This document shows positions 1 through 11,600 of a stretch of 64,000 nt of DNA, in pieces. Below the pieces are notes generated by a model that worked only from the letters and a program-made list of their open reading frames with translations, had not been told where the DNA came from and did not search any database. Location of the stretch: the NCBI GenBank assembly GCA_018806985.1, contig JADANN010000451.1, positions 1,240,001 through 1,304,000 on the forward strand, in the 5' to 3' direction. Each line of letters starts with the position of its first letter. Position 1 is the first letter of the stretch. The translations under genes were made by a program, and so were the position numbers. The DNA is from Angiostrongylus vasorum. Taxonomy: Eukaryota > Nematoda > Chromadorea > Rhabditida > Metastrongylidae.

Positions 1-35
1 TAATACCCAGCAAGTCCATACACATATAAGAAGTA

Positions 36-330
36 TAAAGGATAAAGACTTCGGCGCTGATATATCCCTGAGGGATGCGCCATGCACTCGACTTCATTGA
101 TGATCGCTAGAGGCGGTTGAATGCTTATCTGGCCTATAGAATGATATAGCTTAGAAGATATAGCTCACGGTGCTCCAGCGATGGACCAGATCAGTGCTCC
201 AACTTTCCCAGAGACAAGTACCAAATCAACGACTCCGTGTGGATGGAAAGCATAGCGCGCCCGAGGTGCGGGAAAGAGCAAGCAACTACGCGTGGATCGC
301 AAGCGCCATAGCGCTGCACATGCCCTGGGT
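36..330 (-). mobile_element. SINE family A, degenerate copy
   Basis: The left end carries the family A tail read backwards (a GGATAAAG stretch, then a GAGGGATGCGCCATGCA block). Near 190-270 the middle block (CCCAGA..CAAGT..ACC) and a diverged tRNA-like part can be followed. The copy is much more diverged than those in pas-7, so its right end is approximate. Confidence 0.45.
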
Positions 331-439
331 ACACATATGTGCACGTATTTGCTAAAGTCTATTACTCCACATAAAGATAGATTTTTGGGATCCACATCAT
401 ACTGACGATCTGGAAATGCCATTGCAAGGCTTAGTAAGA

Positions 440-3060
440 TCTTCAGGTAAGACCAACTTGCCCAACCAGCAATAGGTCGGGCTCAGTACCTCACATCCTA
501 GATGACCCTGTCTGTAATATCAGAAGGTGAGAAGAGTTTTGGGAGGCCATAAAACCTCAGGTTACGCAGAACGTCACTGAAAGCAGGTCCGACGAACACA
601 CTCACGACATGCCATAGGGATCTTTCCTATTTTGCACATATAATGGCAGAAGAGTTTCATCAAGAGCCATTCTTCACGCCCTTCCTGAAGCTCGCATCTA
701 ATTCCATGTGATCTCCTTATAAGAAACAAAAAGCGGTAAGGACGATATATGCCAACTATACAACGAGACCTTTGTCATCCGCGGAGAACTGGCACCGTCG
801 CCAAATATCGGTGGTGTAGGCGTTGACTTCCACCGATCCACTATTCACCATGTCGACTGGTACGGTTACTTCCCCTGCTATCCTCCATCATCAACCATCG
901 TATCAGAGGAAGATCACTATCATGAGTGGCTACTCACCGACCGATACATCTGGTAAGTACGAATTAGATCACTTCTACTATCAGCTGGAGGAAGTTATCG
1001 ACAATGATATGTCGCAATTTGTTGTCGGAAACTTCAGCGCCAGAATAGGAAAGGCTAACGAGGGTTAATATAGGATAGGAAAACTTGGATTAAGAAAAAG
1101 CAAATGGAATCGGTCATGCAGGACTCCTGTCGGCAGCATACTTCTTCCATTGAGATCCATTTTTCCGGAACAAAGAAAGTCGCCGCTGGCAATGGGAGTT
1201 TCCTAACGGCACAACTCATGCAATGATCAACCATATTCTGACAAACAGAAGATGGTGCCTACTAGACACATCGGCAGTCCTATCATTCTGTACTTCTGCT
1301 CACCTCCTTGTTTGCGCAAACATTCGATTCAGCTTTGAGCTGGGAAGGAATTCGTGTTATCTACTTAGAAGAAAAAGTCCAGCTGCAAATGACAAAAAAT
1401 ATTTTGAACGTCAAGCAAGAAGATCAGACCGCATTGTTGTTCGAGAAGAGGGGAGGAAACTGAAGCTTGTTCCTATTACAACATGCTTAACACGACTAGT
1501 AGTAAATTCCAACTGTAGAAGAGCTTAACAGCATGATCTAGGCCTCAACAGGCAGAAGAAACTATTAGAAGCGACATAAAAACGAAATTGTGAAAAAATG
1601 CCGTCAGCATTTGCTCGAGTACAGTTTCCCTGTTGTCAACCCTGATGAATGAGGATGGGATAACTAAGAGCTTTTCCCCGTATTATGAAACCAGTAACGG
1701 ATAAGTTTCACGCCAACCCTTCCCGTTCCACAGTCTCCTTTCCAGACCTTAAAATCCACGTTGGAGAAAAGCCACATGGAATTCTTCCCTTTGAGGTTCG
1801 AATGACGGTAGAAAGCTTGAAATGAGGCGCAGCTCCAGGACCCGATAATATTACCGCAGTCTTTCTTAGACCCAGAAGCCACAATTCACATGTACCTTGC
1901 CCAACCCCATTAGATATCCTATTTCTAAAAGCGCACGGTCGTCTCGCCAAAGAAAGGTGATCGAAGGGATCTTCGTAATTATCGTCCGATGTGCTTATCC
2001 AATGTGCTCCACAAACTCTTCACGAACATTGTCTTGTCTCGCGTGTCGAAGAGCTGTGTTGAAACGGAGCCAATTGAGCAGGCACGACTTCTACATGGAT
2101 TTTACTGCAAGGACCACATCCAACCTGACTACTATCGTCTACGAAAAAAGCATTTGACAGCGTCGTGATGAATACAATTCTATCATCATTCCTAGGCGAA
2201 GGAGTGGACTCGTCCAACATAAGAGCTCTATCTAACTATTATCGGAAATGCACCACGATAATACAGCTTTTCCATCGACCTCTTACCAAACCCGTGTAAA
2301 AAAGGCAGTTCGATAGCGCGATCCCATGTCGCAAAAGCTGTTTACTGGCGCATCCAATGGGTAACGAAGTCACTCGATTGAGATGAGAAGGACATACGTA
2401 TTGAAGGGAAATCATTATCAAATCTTCGCTTTGTCGACAACATTGCTATCTTCTCAAAACGCACCAACGAAGCAGAGACGACGACCGATGAGGTCTCCGA
2501 AGCAGAAGAAGAGACCGAGCTGCACACAAATTTGAAGAAAACGCAGTCCATGGAAAATCCATGGTGTGAAGGAGAACAAATCATACTGTGTGGTTCTCTG
2601 GTTACAGAAACCACTTCTCACGTCTACCATGTATCTCCAAAGAGCATGGGAGCAGCACCAATGAAAAAAATAGACAGAAGAAGGAGAGCTACATGGACTG
2701 CATTCAAGCCACTTGAAGAAGCTACCGACCAACTAACAGACCCAAAACTCCGAGCTCACCTTTTCAACTCAACAGTCATCCGACTCTTTTATGCAGCAGA
2801 GACGTGAGCTGATACCTCAACCACGTCAAGAATACTGCACGTCACCCACAGAGCACTTAAACGATGTGTTCTAAAAATAAAACCGACAATCACAACATCT
2901 AGCATAAACTCAAAGCTCTGATCTTCGAAATCTACCTCATTTTCGAGACCCAGAAGAATACACACCGGTTGCGAATGCATGAGCCGGTCGTACAGTGAGG
3001 CGAGCAGACGACAGACGGACGAGAAGAACTGTAGAGTGGACTATGCAAGCGTCCCCTAGG
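440..3060 (+). mobile_element. RTE-type non-LTR retrotransposon, decayed
   Basis: Broken reading frames on the plus strand follow the order of an RTE-type ORF2. Endonuclease fragments lie at about 900-1070 (reading VGNFSARIG where intact elements have a GDFNAR motif) and 1190-1350 (INHILTNRRWCLLD). Reverse transcriptase fragments follow at about 1824 (APGPDNIT), 2140-2260 (KKAFDSVVMNTILSSFLG) and 2690-2810 (LRAHLFNSTVI..AAETW). The 3' domain ends near 3040 with RPLGRPPTR. Stops and frameshifts interrupt every segment, so the copy cannot encode an active protein. The family call is from recognised motif order; the 5' limit is uncertain. Confidence 0.75.
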
Positions 3061-3303
3061 ACGACCACCTACACGATCTTTAATTAAAGTTCCAAATGCA
3101 GCTAAGCGATAATCTTTTCTTGCTTTGCCAGAGTTCTTTATTTCTTCTCTACAAACCCCAGCACCTCATTAAGGTAGCATCGTTACACAGCATACTTCAA
3201 TCAAAAGAGTGGATATAATCCTCTTATAATATTGTTATCGGCACTAATATCATTATTGAGGTTATATAAACAGCATTACAATACGGGATTGCAATTTTTA
3301 CAG

Positions 3304-3842
3304 CGCAAGGCCAGCTCCTTTTGAAGTCTGTTCCTATCGACCACCACTGCCTCCCATTGCTGATACCATTAGCGAAGAAGTTGAGATCGAGAGAACATCG
3401 GATGTTGAGCGATCCGAGAGAGCCTGCTCTCAGTGTGGAAAGGACGAAAAAGGTGAAACTCCGTTACTCGACAGGACAGTATACTACGAGCGAGAAATTG
3501 TGAGCAGGACACCAGAGGACAGCCGTGCGCCAACCCGTCAGACGTACTTTGTCGACGAGGACATCATCGACACAAACAAAAAGGTGGACAGCGTGCTGCG
3601 AGATCGGGAGACTAAAGAAAGTTCGCGCCTATCTATTCCTGACCTCGTGGAGAAGAGACGAGAAGAACGCAGCAGCGTAGAAGAGTATAGGCGAATTCAA
3701 AAGGAAAAGTCCGAATTTACAGAGTCACCAAGAGCCACGTCGGAGAGGCGAGAAACGCCACATTTGCGCGAATCACCAGTAAGAACATCCAGGGATACGG
3801 ACTACATCACGGATTATGAGAAATACGAAAAAGCAACGTATG
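3304..3842 (+). CDS. Long exon of an unidentified charged protein
   Basis: A 539-base exon candidate is flanked by a consensus 3' splice site (TTTTTACAG) and a consensus donor (GTAAGT at 3843). One frame stays open for 179 complete codons, entering after one base and leaving with one base. The peptide is rich in Arg, Glu, Ser and Thr, with many RTPED, SRDTDY and EKRREERSS-like stretches and a CSQC pair near residue 45; it looks disordered or coiled-coil and has no membrane segment. I do not recognise the family. The partner exons were not found: the sequence to the left is a dead LINE. To the right, a segment around 4086-4118 reading EPYYDFLHMDW could join in phase, but its 3' splice site is poor. 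It could be an exon of a large cytoskeletal protein or a stranded pseudo-exon. Confidence 0.5.
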
Positions 3843-4078
3843 GTAAGTATTGATTGGACAGTTTATATAAGAACATTATTTTACTGCTGTTTTACATCTC
3901 CGCCCTCACATCCACTGTGCTGCTTCAATTAATTCCTGCATTCAATTCCTTTTCTGGCATCCATTTTCCGCGAGGCTCTTAAAAGATTTCGCGTGTAGGT
4001 AACGCTGCTTCACAAGGACTGTCGTCTTCGCTGTGAATATCGATGGACGTTAGCCCACTTGATTCTACATAGAGTAAA

Positions 4079-4166
4079 GGGAGAGCCGTATTATGACTTC
4101 CTCCATATGGATTGGAGGTAGTGGGAGAGCCGTATTATGACTTCCTCCATATGGATTGGAGGTAGT
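4079..4166. repeat. Exact tandem duplication, 2 x 44 bp
   Basis: The unit beginning GGGAGAGCCGTATTATGACT occurs twice in a row (4079-4122 and 4123-4166) without a mismatch. As 44 is not a multiple of three, it would shift any reading frame through it. Confidence 0.95.
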
Positions 4167-4844
4167 GGTTCAGAGTACTCCGACAGCAGTTTGTCGCTCA
4201 CGACGGGATGGGAGGCTTCTGAAGCCTGGCGTAATCGAACCACATTATGGTTATGATGAACGGGCATCACTACCTGCGCTATCTGCCTACGGTTTACGAG
4301 GCGTATTTGTGCAATTAGCAACTTGTCATTAATTAAGGAATGTTTGCAGTTTTTCATAAACCAGAAAAGAATTTGTTAATCCTTCCAATAGACTTAGTCA
4401 ATGTGTGCATTTGAATAAAAAACACCGAACGCCTGCACAAATTGAACGATTTTGCAAGAGTGATGAAGCATTTGATGCCAATAGCAGTTCATAAACGCTC
4501 TCTTGTATAGTTAAACGCTAAGGTTTAAAGGGGAATACCATTTTCTTTCACTAAACTCTTATCATTGTGAATTAGAACCCCAAGGATGCCGAGAAATAGG
4601 CAAAACTCGGAAGCATAGGTAGGTTTTGAGATCGTGATTACCTTTACCAGGGGGCTCATCTGCTATCTACTACAGCGATCGACGATCTTGCTATGCGTTT
4701 CTCTCATCATTGTTCTACTCTATCGGTGTTGTAACTAATCACATGTGAACAGGTGTGATCTGGTGACTACATATCGGATTGGACCCAGTGAAGCTGAAGC
4801 TGCAATCGAAGCCAATATGTTTCAGCTATTATTTCTTTCCTGTC

Positions 4845-5045
4845 CACTCTAATTTGTAAGAACATGGGAGAGAGAAAGGGAAAGCACGGGCCTTGATTGG
4901 TGTGGCAGATAGCACGTGAACGCCTTGTAACGGTAATCGCGGGTTCGAAGCCACCTCAGCTCTGAATTTTGCTGACACGTCAACATCCTGGTGCTTGTAC
5001 TTCACATCCTGCCCCGCCATAGAATAGGAATAGGTGGTAAAAAGA
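4845..5045 (+). mobile_element. SINE family C copy
   Basis: A tRNA-like body with an A-box-like part (GGTGTGGCAGATAGCACG) and a good B box (GGGTTCGAAGC) is followed by the family tail that ends near CACATCCTGCCCCGCCATAG. A reversed fragment of the family head (CCCAGTGAAGCTGAAGCTGC) lies just left at about 4780. Confidence 0.6.
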
Positions 5046-5088
5046 AGTTAAGTTTTTCTCTTTGATTTCTCATCATTGTATTAACAAA

Positions 5089-5223
5089 ATGCCACTTTCA
5101 GTTGTACTTGGAATCCTGTTGTTCATTTCTGCTCCCAAAAGTTGTCCAACTCGTTCTACTGAGTTCTCTAGCTGTCACGATAACACCAATTTTCAGGTCC
5201 ACCTTCTCGTTCGGTGTCGATGA
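5089..5223 (+). CDS. Possible small secreted protein or first exon
   Basis: An ATG opens a 44-codon frame whose first 17 residues (MPLSVVLGILLFISAPK) resemble a signal peptide and are followed by three cysteines. A TTTTCAG at 5189-5195 and a GTAAGG donor at 5274 suggest that the true transcript may be spliced into another frame here. No homologue is recognised, and an ORF of this length can arise by chance. Confidence 0.25.
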   Translation: MPLSVVLGILLFISAPKSCPTRSTEFSSCHDNTNFQVHLLVRCR

Positions 5224-5617
5224 CACGAAGCTCTCGTACTGCCTCAAATCACAGTCCGCGCTGTCAACATCGGTAAGGCATTGTCACAACTTCGACAGCT
5301 GTCTAACGAAGAATCCAAAATAGTATCAACGTTCCCTTAAACAAGACTCTAATGACATTTGCTTGAGGGAAAATCTCTCGTGAGCACGAGGAGTCTTTAC
5401 GACAAGAACGGAGGACAATACGTGACGTTCCAATTCGTCGAGAAATCAGATACCCGCCATATCATCGCGAAGTTCCTCTCCCAAGTAAGAAGTTCATATC
5501 TTGGTAGAAAAGGATTTTGAAAAGCTCCGAAATGAAACCTGCCGTATTTTTGCGTAGCATTCCTCCAAATGAGTAGCTGGTACTTACCATTACTTGAATT
5601 CCGTATTTTTTTAAATT

Positions 5618-5976
5618 TATTTGACTCGTCTTCACGTCTACTATGCGGATCCCAACACTTTTCACATTCAATTCGTTCCCTTGCATCCATTGTCCACGAA
5701 GATCTTCCAACTTTACGCATGGCTTCAGTTGCTGCTTGAGGATTTCCATTTCATCTTGGATATGGTGGAATGGTACTCGAGTCGATTCTTCCTGGAGTTC
5801 TGGGATAGCCGGGATGGACTGTTCGCAATTGGATTGCAGAGCGATTTTTCCTAGACAAGTCCGGTACCAATGTCCCGACCCAGGAGGGATGAGATGCTTG
5901 GTTGGCCCGCAACGGAATCGAACTAGCACCATGCTCGTGATGACGGACATCACTACCACTGTGCTATCCGCCCCCA
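5618..5976 (-). mobile_element. SINE family B copy
   Basis: Read on the minus strand this starts with a tRNA-like head: A box around TAGCACAGTGGTAG and B box AGTTCGATTCC. A shared body follows, with GGGACATTGGTACCGGACTT and a GCAGCAACTGAAGCC block. The same body recurs at 19.9, 27.5, 56.3 and 57.8 kb. Confidence 0.75.
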
Positions 5977-6234
5977 TGAATTTCATACTATGGTTTGACA
6001 ACTATAACTTAACACAACAGGAGCCTAAAATGAGAACATTAAAACGTTAGAATCTGTCGCTACTCAGATACTCGATCCTGTCCTGTGTTCCTAATATACA
6101 TAATTTCCGTAGTTAACAAAAGAACACTTTATTTTGCATAAGATTATTACAGAATACTTTGCGAATACCGTAAGTCTACTCATATATTGCACAACATCAA
6201 GTGGATATTTCCATGTGTTAAGTGCTAATGAGCG

Positions 6235-6310
6235 GTCCATGTAGCGCAGTGAATAGAGTATTCTGGAATACACAAAGGCTCTGTAGTTCAATCTCGAGAC
6301 CGAGCAAATC
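6235..6310 (+). mobile_element. tRNA-like SINE head
   Basis: TGTAGCGCAGTGAATAGAG resembles an A box, and GTAGTTCAATCTC about 45 bases later resembles a B box. There is no matching acceptor stem, so this is not a tRNA gene. No tail of families A-C was recognised. Confidence 0.35.
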
Positions 6311-8400
6311 AAGCCAACAATCCTTCTGAGCTCGACACATTAATAGCATACTTCTCTGACAGAATTAGAAAAAGCCAACATTGTATATTGAGGGGCTCCT
6401 GGAAATCGCAGTATAAAGGCTAACTATGCATTAAATGAATTCCCTTGACCTGTATGAATCGTAATAGAGAGAACTGCATGGTGCATACATCAATGACTGA
6501 TCAATGCCGAGCACCTTACCCTTCTACCAATGTGACATTTATAGAAAGGGACCAAAAATCACCTTTTTTTCCTAACAAAATGAAGAAAACCTGTTCAGAA
6601 ACCTCGCTCAGAGAACGGCAAATCGTCGTGTGATGGCCGTTACGTCACGCATCCAATTCACGAGGTGATCACCACTGAGAAATTCGAAAGAGTTGAAAGA
6701 ATCCGGAGACGATTTCCTGGTACCCTTGTTTAAACACCAGTATCACATCGTTGCTTCTCTTTACGCTTTATAATTGGAAGCTGGTTCAGTTTCGAGAGTT
6801 CCTCTGATTTTTCGCAAAGTTACCAAGCTTATAAAAGTACGATAAACCCTTCTCGTATTTAGTTTCTACTCATTACAGCGAAGAACCTATAACTCTTCAC
6901 AGTTGACTGATTTGTTATAGAATTTCTTTTCCAATTCCTTCTTCTTTGGGAACGATGTGGTCGTGGAACAAACGAAAACTTTATGAAAGCCCTTACTGTA
7001 AGCGAATGCTATCGCCAAGTTCAAACAAGCATGTCAGTTGTTAGCAAAAAAAGGTGTACCATAACCAAGGCGGTGTTCTACTGAAAAATTTCTTCAGCAA
7101 CTTGTTATTCAGCAGATCTCAGCCTGAAAAAGAATAACCCTGCATAAACATAAAGCATAAGCGAATCCGGTATGTACTCATGAACTGCCATAGATCCTTA
7201 GCGAATGGACCACTACCAAGCACCGCACTACGGACATCATTTTTAAAGAGAATTTTACTATTCCAGAAACTCGACTCCATTTATTTTGACTACTCTGTTA
7301 GTTGCATGTAAAGCATGGGAACTGTTGTTGCTGGATACAACGCTAACGGTGACCAGCCTCTTCGAAGCCCTCTAGTCCAACTACACTTAAAGGTCTGCCC
7401 ATTGCCAAGTTGAAAGTACGTCACCGGTGCGATCAGTGTTCATTGTTACTTTACACCTGGTTTTTACTTTTATCAGTGCATATTTCCTGAGGGTATTAGA
7501 GAATCAGGGTCCAAGTAGTCCATGCTATGAATTTGAGACCAATTTTCCAGAGAACTACTTTCTTCTCCGGAATCATAACTTTGGAACCACGCGTAAGAAA
7601 AGCTCGTTCAATCTTGCCAGGAAGCAAAAGTTAGAGAATCGTCTTCCCCATGCCTAACGCAATGCCGCAACAGTATATGGGGGAGTGAAAATCGCTTCAA
7701 AATCGTCCGCATGTTAGTTATAAACAAATTGGGAAAACCGCTTCTACGACAAAAAAATCGTGTCGAACTGGTCCTGGTCGTCATGCAGATTTATAGTTCT
7801 CCGTTACCAGAACTCCGGTCAGAATAATAAAGTGTACCCATCCAACCCACCTCCGTCACATGAAATCACAACCAAAAATAGCACAACTTTTGCAGATTTC
7901 TGGTGAAAACTACTTACTTCAAAGACTAGAAACTTGCTTATGAAGCGGTGCCCCATTAATCTGGAAATACAGAAAACATAATCGATTATGCTGACTGCTT
8001 GTCCAAAAAAGCATGCGTATACCCGGAAAGCCTCCTACGAGCGCTAGTTTACTGATTTCTCCAAACAATCGTTGTTTACCAATATTCACATTTACTGCAT
8101 CCCGTCAACGTCGTCGTCAATTCTAGCAGCTCCAGAGCTTCAGATAGTAAATCCAAAATTTCCTTTAACAAGCATTAACTGCCTTCTTCTCAACAACAAC
8201 ATGCTTTACGTAGATTCATAGACTGTGTTGGAGTTTTTTGTCCACAACGCAATCATCTCAAGACACAACATCTGCTACAACTTATAAGCTTGAAACACTT
8301 TCCCGATCATTCGCGCCCTCGTTAGATTGTGCTGTCAATAGTTGAATAAGGCAAAAAGATGTATTTAATAGTATTCAACATATTGAATAATCTTTGAATA
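6310..8400. other. No recognisable gene
   Basis: Only short open frames without splice-site support or recognisable motifs were seen on either strand. This is probably intergenic sequence downstream of the cwc22 3' end. Confidence 0.5.
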
Positions 8401-8404
8401 TCGA

Positions 8405-8560
8405 TGCGCGACGAAGACGAAGACGCTGCCTCAAGAACACGAACAACTGAGGACCATCGACTCTGGTCACCGCCTTTAATGAAGACGAAACTGTCGAAAT
8501 GTCAACCGTAAATAACTATTATTTACCAACCTCCTGTAAGCTTATGAAGGAAGGAATATA
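8405..8560 (+). repeat. Dispersed repeat with GAAGACGAA core
   Basis: Shares blocks with 43.3, 57.2 and 60.3 kb: GAGGACCATCGACTC, then ATGAAGACGAAACTGTCGAAA, then ACCAACCTCCTGTAAGCTT. No coding capacity or tRNA-like head is visible. It may be the end of a larger element. Confidence 0.55.
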
Positions 8561-8697
8561 TTTTGAATAATATTCATGTATGATGTAACAAAAGAACAAT
8601 TATGTAAGACTCACTTGTACAAAAATAACAATGTAACTGTCTAAATACACTGATCAAAAACTAAACAGAACCAAAAATTAACAACCATCAGTGATTT

Positions 8698-11600
8698 TCA
8701 GCTTCGTGGTTTGCTAAGCTGTCCAACTTTTTTACGTTTCTTGGCGCCTTCTGAATCGGATGACGATGATGAAGATGGACCTAAAACAATGAAAATGAAC
8801 CGAAAAAAAACAATTCAATGATGTAAAGACCTTTCTACGGTAGCCCTAAAGTGCTCATACTCAATCTTGGACATAAACTCTAGAAAATAAAGTAATCCCC
8901 AAAAAAGAATTTTAGTGCTCACTAGATGTTAGAATAGAACGTCCAGCTGACACAAAATTCAATTCAGTTCAAAATTCAATTGACAATTCAATTCAAATTC
9001 AAATTCAGTTGACAAATTCAGATTGGTGGAGTATAAGCGTATTGTAATTTTAGAACATGCAAAATTCGTCATTACCCAGTGAAAGAAAAGAACAGTTATA
9101 CTAAAGACTGATGGTACACCAACGAACTGAGGCAGAAATTCCAAGTCCAGGAAAAGATTAAGGAGAAATCTCATATTGGCAGAAAACAGGGCATTACGAC
9201 ACAGGAAAGGATAAAGATGCAAAGGGCATAAAGTGGAATTGTATTTGACACCTTTGTTATGCAATTCTTCTTAAGCTATAACACACAATTCCACGGATTC
9301 TTGTACGCAATTATTTCGCGCAAACGAACAAACTTTATTGTGTGACTCAACCAGAATGATGCTAAGATATTTGCAAAACTCAGGACCGCAGGTGTTTGCG
9401 GTGGGGAACGAAAGCGCTATTACTCTTTCCGGGGGCTAACGCGTTCACCACCACACCATGCAGGTCCTTCGTTTCGCCTGTTTCCCAGCTAGTTCTGTCG
9501 ATCAGTGCTATCAGCAATCACCCGTCAACGAGATTGATCTGGGGAGGCCAAATCGGCAACGAACCCAGTTAAGCTGAGGCTGCATTCTAAATCACAATGT
9601 TATCTTTTAATTTATTGCAAACAAATTATTACAACCTTTATTGTGTTTCAATGGGTGTTTGTCAATCACGGAAATAGGCTAAAAGAAACCTGTTCTACCA
9701 CGCTTTTTTCCTACAATGTGAAAATGTTGATTACTCGCTCTTATCAAAAAGATAGAACTCTCGGTGTTGATCAACTATTGAAGGATACGCCATTTATTCG
9801 ACTTCAATAAACATCGTTTGGAGGTGACTCAAAGCATATGTGGCCTTTACAATGAATCGCGGTGGCCCTGTCGATGTATCGAGGCAGTGCTGCTATCCTC
9901 CCAAACAAGTCTGGTACTAATTTGCGGACCCGGAGGGATGGGAACCTTGGTGGGCCTGGGGCGCTGGGATCGATCCAATGTGTACTGCACGGCACCTCCG
10001 ACCACTGCACTACCTGCGCGGCTTCTCGCTGTTATACACGCATATAATTCCCACCTACAGAATGCAGTGAATCATTGGACAGCTGATGCATACTGGAACT
10101 CATCACACAACTGTGTCAGCCATCAATCTGGAACAACATACGCAGTTGTGGTATAGGCTCTTCTCATAAACTGCCTTCTCTCAACACCCTCAAATACTTC
10201 TCCACTTTACTGCAATAGGCTTTTCTGGGCTCTTCATAATTTGTGGACCACTGGACTGAAATGCAGAACACAGAAAGTCACTCAATCGATGCCCCAAGCC
10301 TCTATATCGACCATCACTTTGATGGCATACTCCAGACAATTTTCAAGAACTGTTTTTTCCCTAACTGATTCGCAGCTTATTGCAATTGTAACTGATTGGG
10401 TTACTGTGTCCTTGAAAGTGGTCCGAATAAATATGAAGAACTGATACTAGAAATTACAAACATCCCTCACTTGCACAAAACAATAAGCGCTCCCTACCAC
10501 GCGGATTTGTTTACTTTCTTTACACAATCTTCTTGTCCAATAAAGCCGCCCAACTCCCACACCACTCTACGTTGGAAAAGCCCAAAGACCGGTCGAGATG
10601 TACTGGTTTATTGCTAGAATGGACATGTTTTCATGCCCGGACATGTCTTCATTCTATCACTTGTTCCGGACACTGAAGCACCACTATCCGCGCAACTACA
10701 ACAACTTCATAACACCCCAGCCGACTTCGTCGATTGGCAAGCTTTGTCTTTCTCGGAGAAACGTAATCCGAAGCTGCACACAAAGTGGAACAGTATACGT
10801 GGCAATGGTAGCGAAAACGTAGTTAAGTAAAGTTTTCTTCTTTCTACTAAGTAAAATAAGAAATGGAAGTAATTCTAGGATAAAAAATGAAGCGTGTTTC
10901 AAAAAAAATAACAGGCGCGATTAGCGAACAAATCAAGGGCTAAAAATTAATTGATACGACTAATCACATTAGGAAACAACTAAGCAGTTACAAAACAGAA
11001 CCTATTTCCACTTTTTCCCTTCTATGTCATAACATATGAGTGGCCCAAGCTTTCTGGAAGTGGTAAACAAGAACATGTCCTCTAAGAATAACGAACCTGA
11101 GTCATCGCTGTCACTATCACTATCGCTATCACTGTCACTATCGGTATCACTATCGCTATCGCTGGAGTCGTCAGAAGAACTTGACGAAGATGATGGTGAT
11201 TTTCCAGTAGAGTCTTGCTTTTTTCTCTTCATACCCTTCTCAAGAAACTGACGTAGATCGATTCTGTAATTAAGCCATTCAGTTGTTTATTAAAAAGGTT
11301 ATCTACAAAACTTCCCGCATCGCTCACAGAAATTTAATCCCATGAAGACTCTACGCTATTATTTAATACATGATGGTGGATACTGGTTCAAAAATGAGAA
11401 ACGATAATAGCAAGATAATCATACATGTGGTAAGTCATCGACGTTAAAATCGCCTAACGTTAAGGACATCGAATGCACTTACTCAGGAAAACCAATGAAT
11501 GAAAATGGTACATTACAGTGAAATTGAAAGTGCTCCCAATAATGTAACGTTAAGAGCGACAACCATATGAAAGCCGCCAAAACTGCATGGCCAAGAACGC

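Noticed and set aside
11036..11251. Plus-strand frame with a Ser-Leu repeat
   Set aside because: Antisense shadow of the Ser-Asp tract in cwc22 exon 2.
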